Of a DNA stretch of 64,000 nt, positions 61,623 to 64,000 are shown one piece after another. A program made the translations under genes and the position numbers. This stretch comes from Terana coerulea (taxonomy: Eukaryota > Basidiomycota > Agaricomycetes > Polyporales > Phanerochaetaceae), in the NCBI GenBank assembly GCA_024811115.1, contig JAKOGH010000743.1, forward strand, positions 62,001-126,000, in the 5' to 3' direction. Position 1 is the first letter of the stretch. Each line of letters starts with the position of its first letter. The notes under the pieces were generated by a model. The model did not search any database. It was not told the origin of the DNA and saw only the letters and a list, made by a program, of their open reading frames with translations.

Positions 61623-61648
61623 CACTAAGGCTCCAACCATTTACTTTA
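61623..61648 (+). repeat. Left terminal inverted repeat
   Basis: 26 bases starting CACTAAGGCTCCAACC and ending TTTACTTTA; inverse of 62355-62380 with one mismatch (A against C at the 17th base). Confidence 0.8.
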
Positions 61649-62354
61649 ATTACTCTTTTAAACCCTTTACAACTCTTTACCTTTACCTTTAAACTACAAA
61701 ACGGCCGTAAAGGGGTGTAAACTGTTTAGTAAAGAGTATGTAAAGGGTATCGCCTGGGGCACATAGTTCATTGCTGCAAGCGTCCAGACAATAATGTAGG
61801 TGTAGACTGTTGTGCAGCAACAACATGTCTGATCATGCCGACATCTTGGACAAGTTCAAACACGCAGCACGGACTCGGATGCGCTGCCGCAGCGAGTGGC
61901 GGATAAAGCTCGGAGACATTGCCCCGCCTAGGTGCTCGTTCAACGTTCAACGCTGAACCAACATCTTCGTAAGGGTGCACGTCAGCAGTGATAGTTGCTG
62001 CTAATAGTTGATAGGAGGCTACTGAGACACTCCTGACATGGCTCTTTCCTGAACAACTTCTCAGTCTTGAAAATTTGCTCTTGGATTCAGCCCAGCAGCC
62101 GCCGGCCCGCCGCGCAAGCAAAACTGTTCTGCTTTCAAGTTGACATCGACAAGAAGACCTCGTTCTCATTGAACCACACCGCAACACAGGTAGTAGAAAA
62201 TCTGAAAATTTATTTGTGGCTTTGTAGGTAATTATACTTTCTGCAGCCCTGGACTTGGTGCGGAAACACTCTACAAACTAGTCTTTACTCTTTATAAACT
62301 GTTTAATACCCTTTATTTACTCTTTACTCTTTAACTACAAATATTTTGTAAAGG

Positions 62355-62380
62355 TAAAGTAAAGGGTTGGAGCCTTAGTG
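62355..62380 (-). repeat. Right terminal inverted repeat
   Basis: 26 bases which on the minus strand start CACTAAGGCTCCAACC and continue CTTTACTTTA; partner of 61623-61648. Confidence 0.8.
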
Positions 62381-62441
62381 TGCACCAAATGACAAAAGTA
62401 CACATACAGCAAGTTTGCAAAATACCAGGCTATTCACACCA

Positions 62442-62520
62442 AGGCGCTACCAGGGCTCGAACCTGGGTTTTGGGAATTTGATATCAGAATCCCAAGTGAT
62501 AACCACTACACTATAGCGCC
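62442..62520 (-). tRNA. tRNA-Gln (anticodon CUG) with 7-nt intron, second copy
   Basis: On the minus strand the acceptor halves GGCGCTA and TAGCGCC pair, with the same D-arm, CTG anticodon and GGTTCGAGCC T-arm as the plus-strand copy at 19317-19395. The 7-base intron after position 37 reads TATCAAA instead of TACTGTG. It lies 61 bases from the right end of the CACTA-ended element. Confidence 0.92.
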
Positions 62521-62661
62521 ATCGACAGCACGGAGATTGGTTACAATTAGAGGTATGTAGGGTACTGCTTATAGATAAGATAAGATTTTCTACCGAGCTT
62601 CCCCAACCCCAACGGCTTAGGGTGAGCGTGCCCACAGGCACCCATAACTCTGCCTCCAACC

Positions 62662-64000
62662 ATGTCCGACGTCGTCAAAGGCTAGTCGGCATCAGGACAA
62701 CTCTCCCCACATCACACTGACATGCAGAACAGAGCACGCGACTATCCTCCCATTGCTCTCACGAGCGCTCACTCAAATACGTTTGACCCCGCCAAGGATC
62801 ATTGCCTCTCCTGCTACCCGTGCGTCAATGTAAATCCTTCATCGAAACCCAACTCACCTGACTGATGTGTTGGATCTACAGAACCAAGGAGAGCTGCTGT
62901 AGCGCTTGTCATTCGCGTTGCACCACCACCCTCTTACCCGACTTCGTCTGCATCCACCCCCTCGTCCTCACAGCCGCAGACGACCGACCTCAAGGAATTT
63001 TTTGAGTTGGATTGGGTGAATGCACCCGGTTCACGGCCAGAGCTATTATTCCTGCGCAGGGAGAACCCTCAGGAAAGTACAGATGGAGGACGTATGAACG
63101 AGACGGGACATCTTAGGGAGGCGCATCTCGCCTTTCCAGGTACGTCGCAATATCTCTTGCCACCACGACGGAGCACTTATCCCATATTTTTGTCGTAGGT
63201 GGCCGCACTGAGGAAGGAGACGAAGGTGGAATGTACACCGCCATGCGGCAGACTTGGGAAGAGATTGGCCTGGACCTCGCAGAATCTGCATACACGCCCA
63301 TTGGACAGCTCGACGACCGCGAGATTACCACTTCCCTCGGAAAGCGTCTACTCATGATCCTCTCACCGTTCGTCTTCCTGCAGTTGACCCCGCAAACGAC
63401 TCCCGTGGATCCCGCTCCGGGTACGACCATGCACTGGGTGCCCCTGAGCGAGTTCGTGCCAGGCAGTCTCGCGGCCCTGGTCCTCGGCAAGGGCAACGGA
63501 AGGGATGGCAAGACGGGGGCTTAACGGAGCCCAAAACCACGCTGGTCCAGTGTCACTGTCGACGCGTCTTCGCGCCTAGCGCCACGGCACTCACCCCTGC
63601 TCCGCCTGCTCGTCCGCGTGCTTGTGGGGGACATGAAGTTCCCAGCCAATCAGCGTCGATGTCTCAAACACTACCGTGGTGTCGCCCACTCCTGTGGACG
63701 CGAACGACCGCTCTGTCGACGAGAAGCGTGCGTTTGTCGAGAACGGTGGGAACCAGAGCGGGCTGCGGAGACACGGGTCCATTCAAAAGCTGCGCTCACG
63801 CGCGAACCCCGACGGGGCCGGAATAACGAAGAGCTGAAGCTGTGGGGGCTTTCGCTGGGGATGACGCTCGACTTCCTTGCATACATGACCCCACCGTCGT
63901 CGGCGACCGGCCCCACAAACACGACGCTCTCTCTCGTACCTCCCGACGCTGCCATGGTGTTGTCGGGCGCACCCGTCATGGCCCCGAGTCTGACGTCTGT
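62662..64000 (+). CDS. Nudix hydrolase, CoA-diphosphatase (Pcd1/NUDT8) style, cut by the window end
   Basis: A Nudix hydrolase expected to cleave a nucleoside-diphosphate derivative, by resemblance coenzyme A or an oxidised form. An ATG at 62662 (MSDVVK) is the best start but the first splice is unclear. Later exons read ILPLLSRALTQIRLTPP, then after an intron (about 62821-62880) RRAAVALVIRVAPP, ELLFLRRENPQ and REAHLAFPGG. An intron at about 63140-63198 splits FPG from the Nudix box GRTEEGDEGGMYTAMRQTWEEIGL (63199-63272), where RQTWEE replaces the usual RExxEE. GQLDDREIT and ILSPFVFL follow. The frame changes after LSEFVPG to reach VDASSRLAPRHSP, LLRLLVRVLVGDMKFP (about 63560-63645), then, after an extra base near 63648, ISVDVSNTTVVSPTPVD, and again near 63825 to reach NEELKLWGLSLGMTLDFLAYM. 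The protein is still open at base 64000. These breaks are either indels or small introns that I cannot place. Confidence 0.8.

Larger units (their letters stand above)
61623..62380. mobile_element. Non-autonomous CACTA-ended inverted-repeat element (758 bp)
   Basis: The element begins CACTAAGGCTCCAACC at 61623 and ends with the inverse of the same sequence at 62380. The 26-base terminal inverted repeats match at 25 positions. Inside each end lies a further subterminal zone dense in CTTTAC/GTAAAG words (61640-61750 and 62275-62365), where the two ends also share an AAAC[T/A]GTTTA core followed by TAAAGAGTA-like sequence. No transposase frame is present, so it would have to be mobilised in trans. 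A TG dinucleotide abuts both ends and could be a 2-bp target duplication; longer duplications are not evident. The CACTA terminus recalls the CMC/EnSpm superfamily, but class assignment is inference. Confidence 0.75.

Overview
The window is nuclear DNA of a filamentous basidiomycete, most likely an agaricomycete. The evidence is dense genes broken by many 49-60 nt introns, a FunK1 fungal-type kinase, a Cys3-type bZIP, GH76-like and Nudix proteins with basidiomycete-style architecture, and intron-containing tRNA-Gln(CUG) genes. It holds 16 protein-coding genes I can name (one cut by the right edge), one ABC-transporter pseudogene, two good tRNA genes, one tRNA-like sequence and one short inverted-repeat transposon. 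I see no CRISPR array, prokaryotic operon or secondary-metabolite core gene.

Layout from left to right: an unassigned fragment; a minus-strand F-BAR/RhoGAP gene (867-4200); a plus-strand ABCC transporter, here ABC1 (5642-12034); a minus-strand RRM plus zinc-knuckle RNA-binding protein (12345-14503); the plus-strand DEAH helicase ECM16/DHR1 (14834-19172); tRNA-Gln; a minus-strand SRPK-type kinase (20786-23760); a plus-strand STE20/OSR1-type kinase (25303-27586); and a tRNA-His-like sequence. Then comes a minus-strand block of ABCC transporter ABC2 (28525-35214), a FunK1 kinase (36004-39186), ABCC transporter ABC3 (39830-46831) and a fourth, internally deleted ABCC remnant (47119-47930). The right part is housekeeping: Rieske protein RIP1, a secreted glycerophosphodiesterase, COX19 and a bZIP factor on the minus strand; NPL4, a GH76-like membrane-anchored glycosidase and a Nudix hydrolase on the plus strand. 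A 758-bp CACTA-ended element and a second tRNA-Gln lie between the last two.

The most distinctive region is the 5.6-47.9 kb ABCC family expansion: three full-length paralogues and one remnant whose first transmembrane exon is joined directly to the end of the second nucleotide-binding domain. ABC2 and ABC3 resemble each other more than ABC1, and the remnant resembles ABC3. In ABC2 an extra intron splits the NBD1 signature motif and leaves a 13-nt microexon. The transporters probably export amphipathic or conjugated compounds, but substrates cannot be read from sequence.

A caution for every user: many conserved genes here (ECM16, SRPK, the STE20 kinase, ABC3, NPL4, GH76, Nudix) are interrupted by single-base indels, mostly in short homopolymers. 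As essential genes are hit, the simplest reading is uncorrected assembly error. Exon boundaries given are by eye from splice signals and family conservation.
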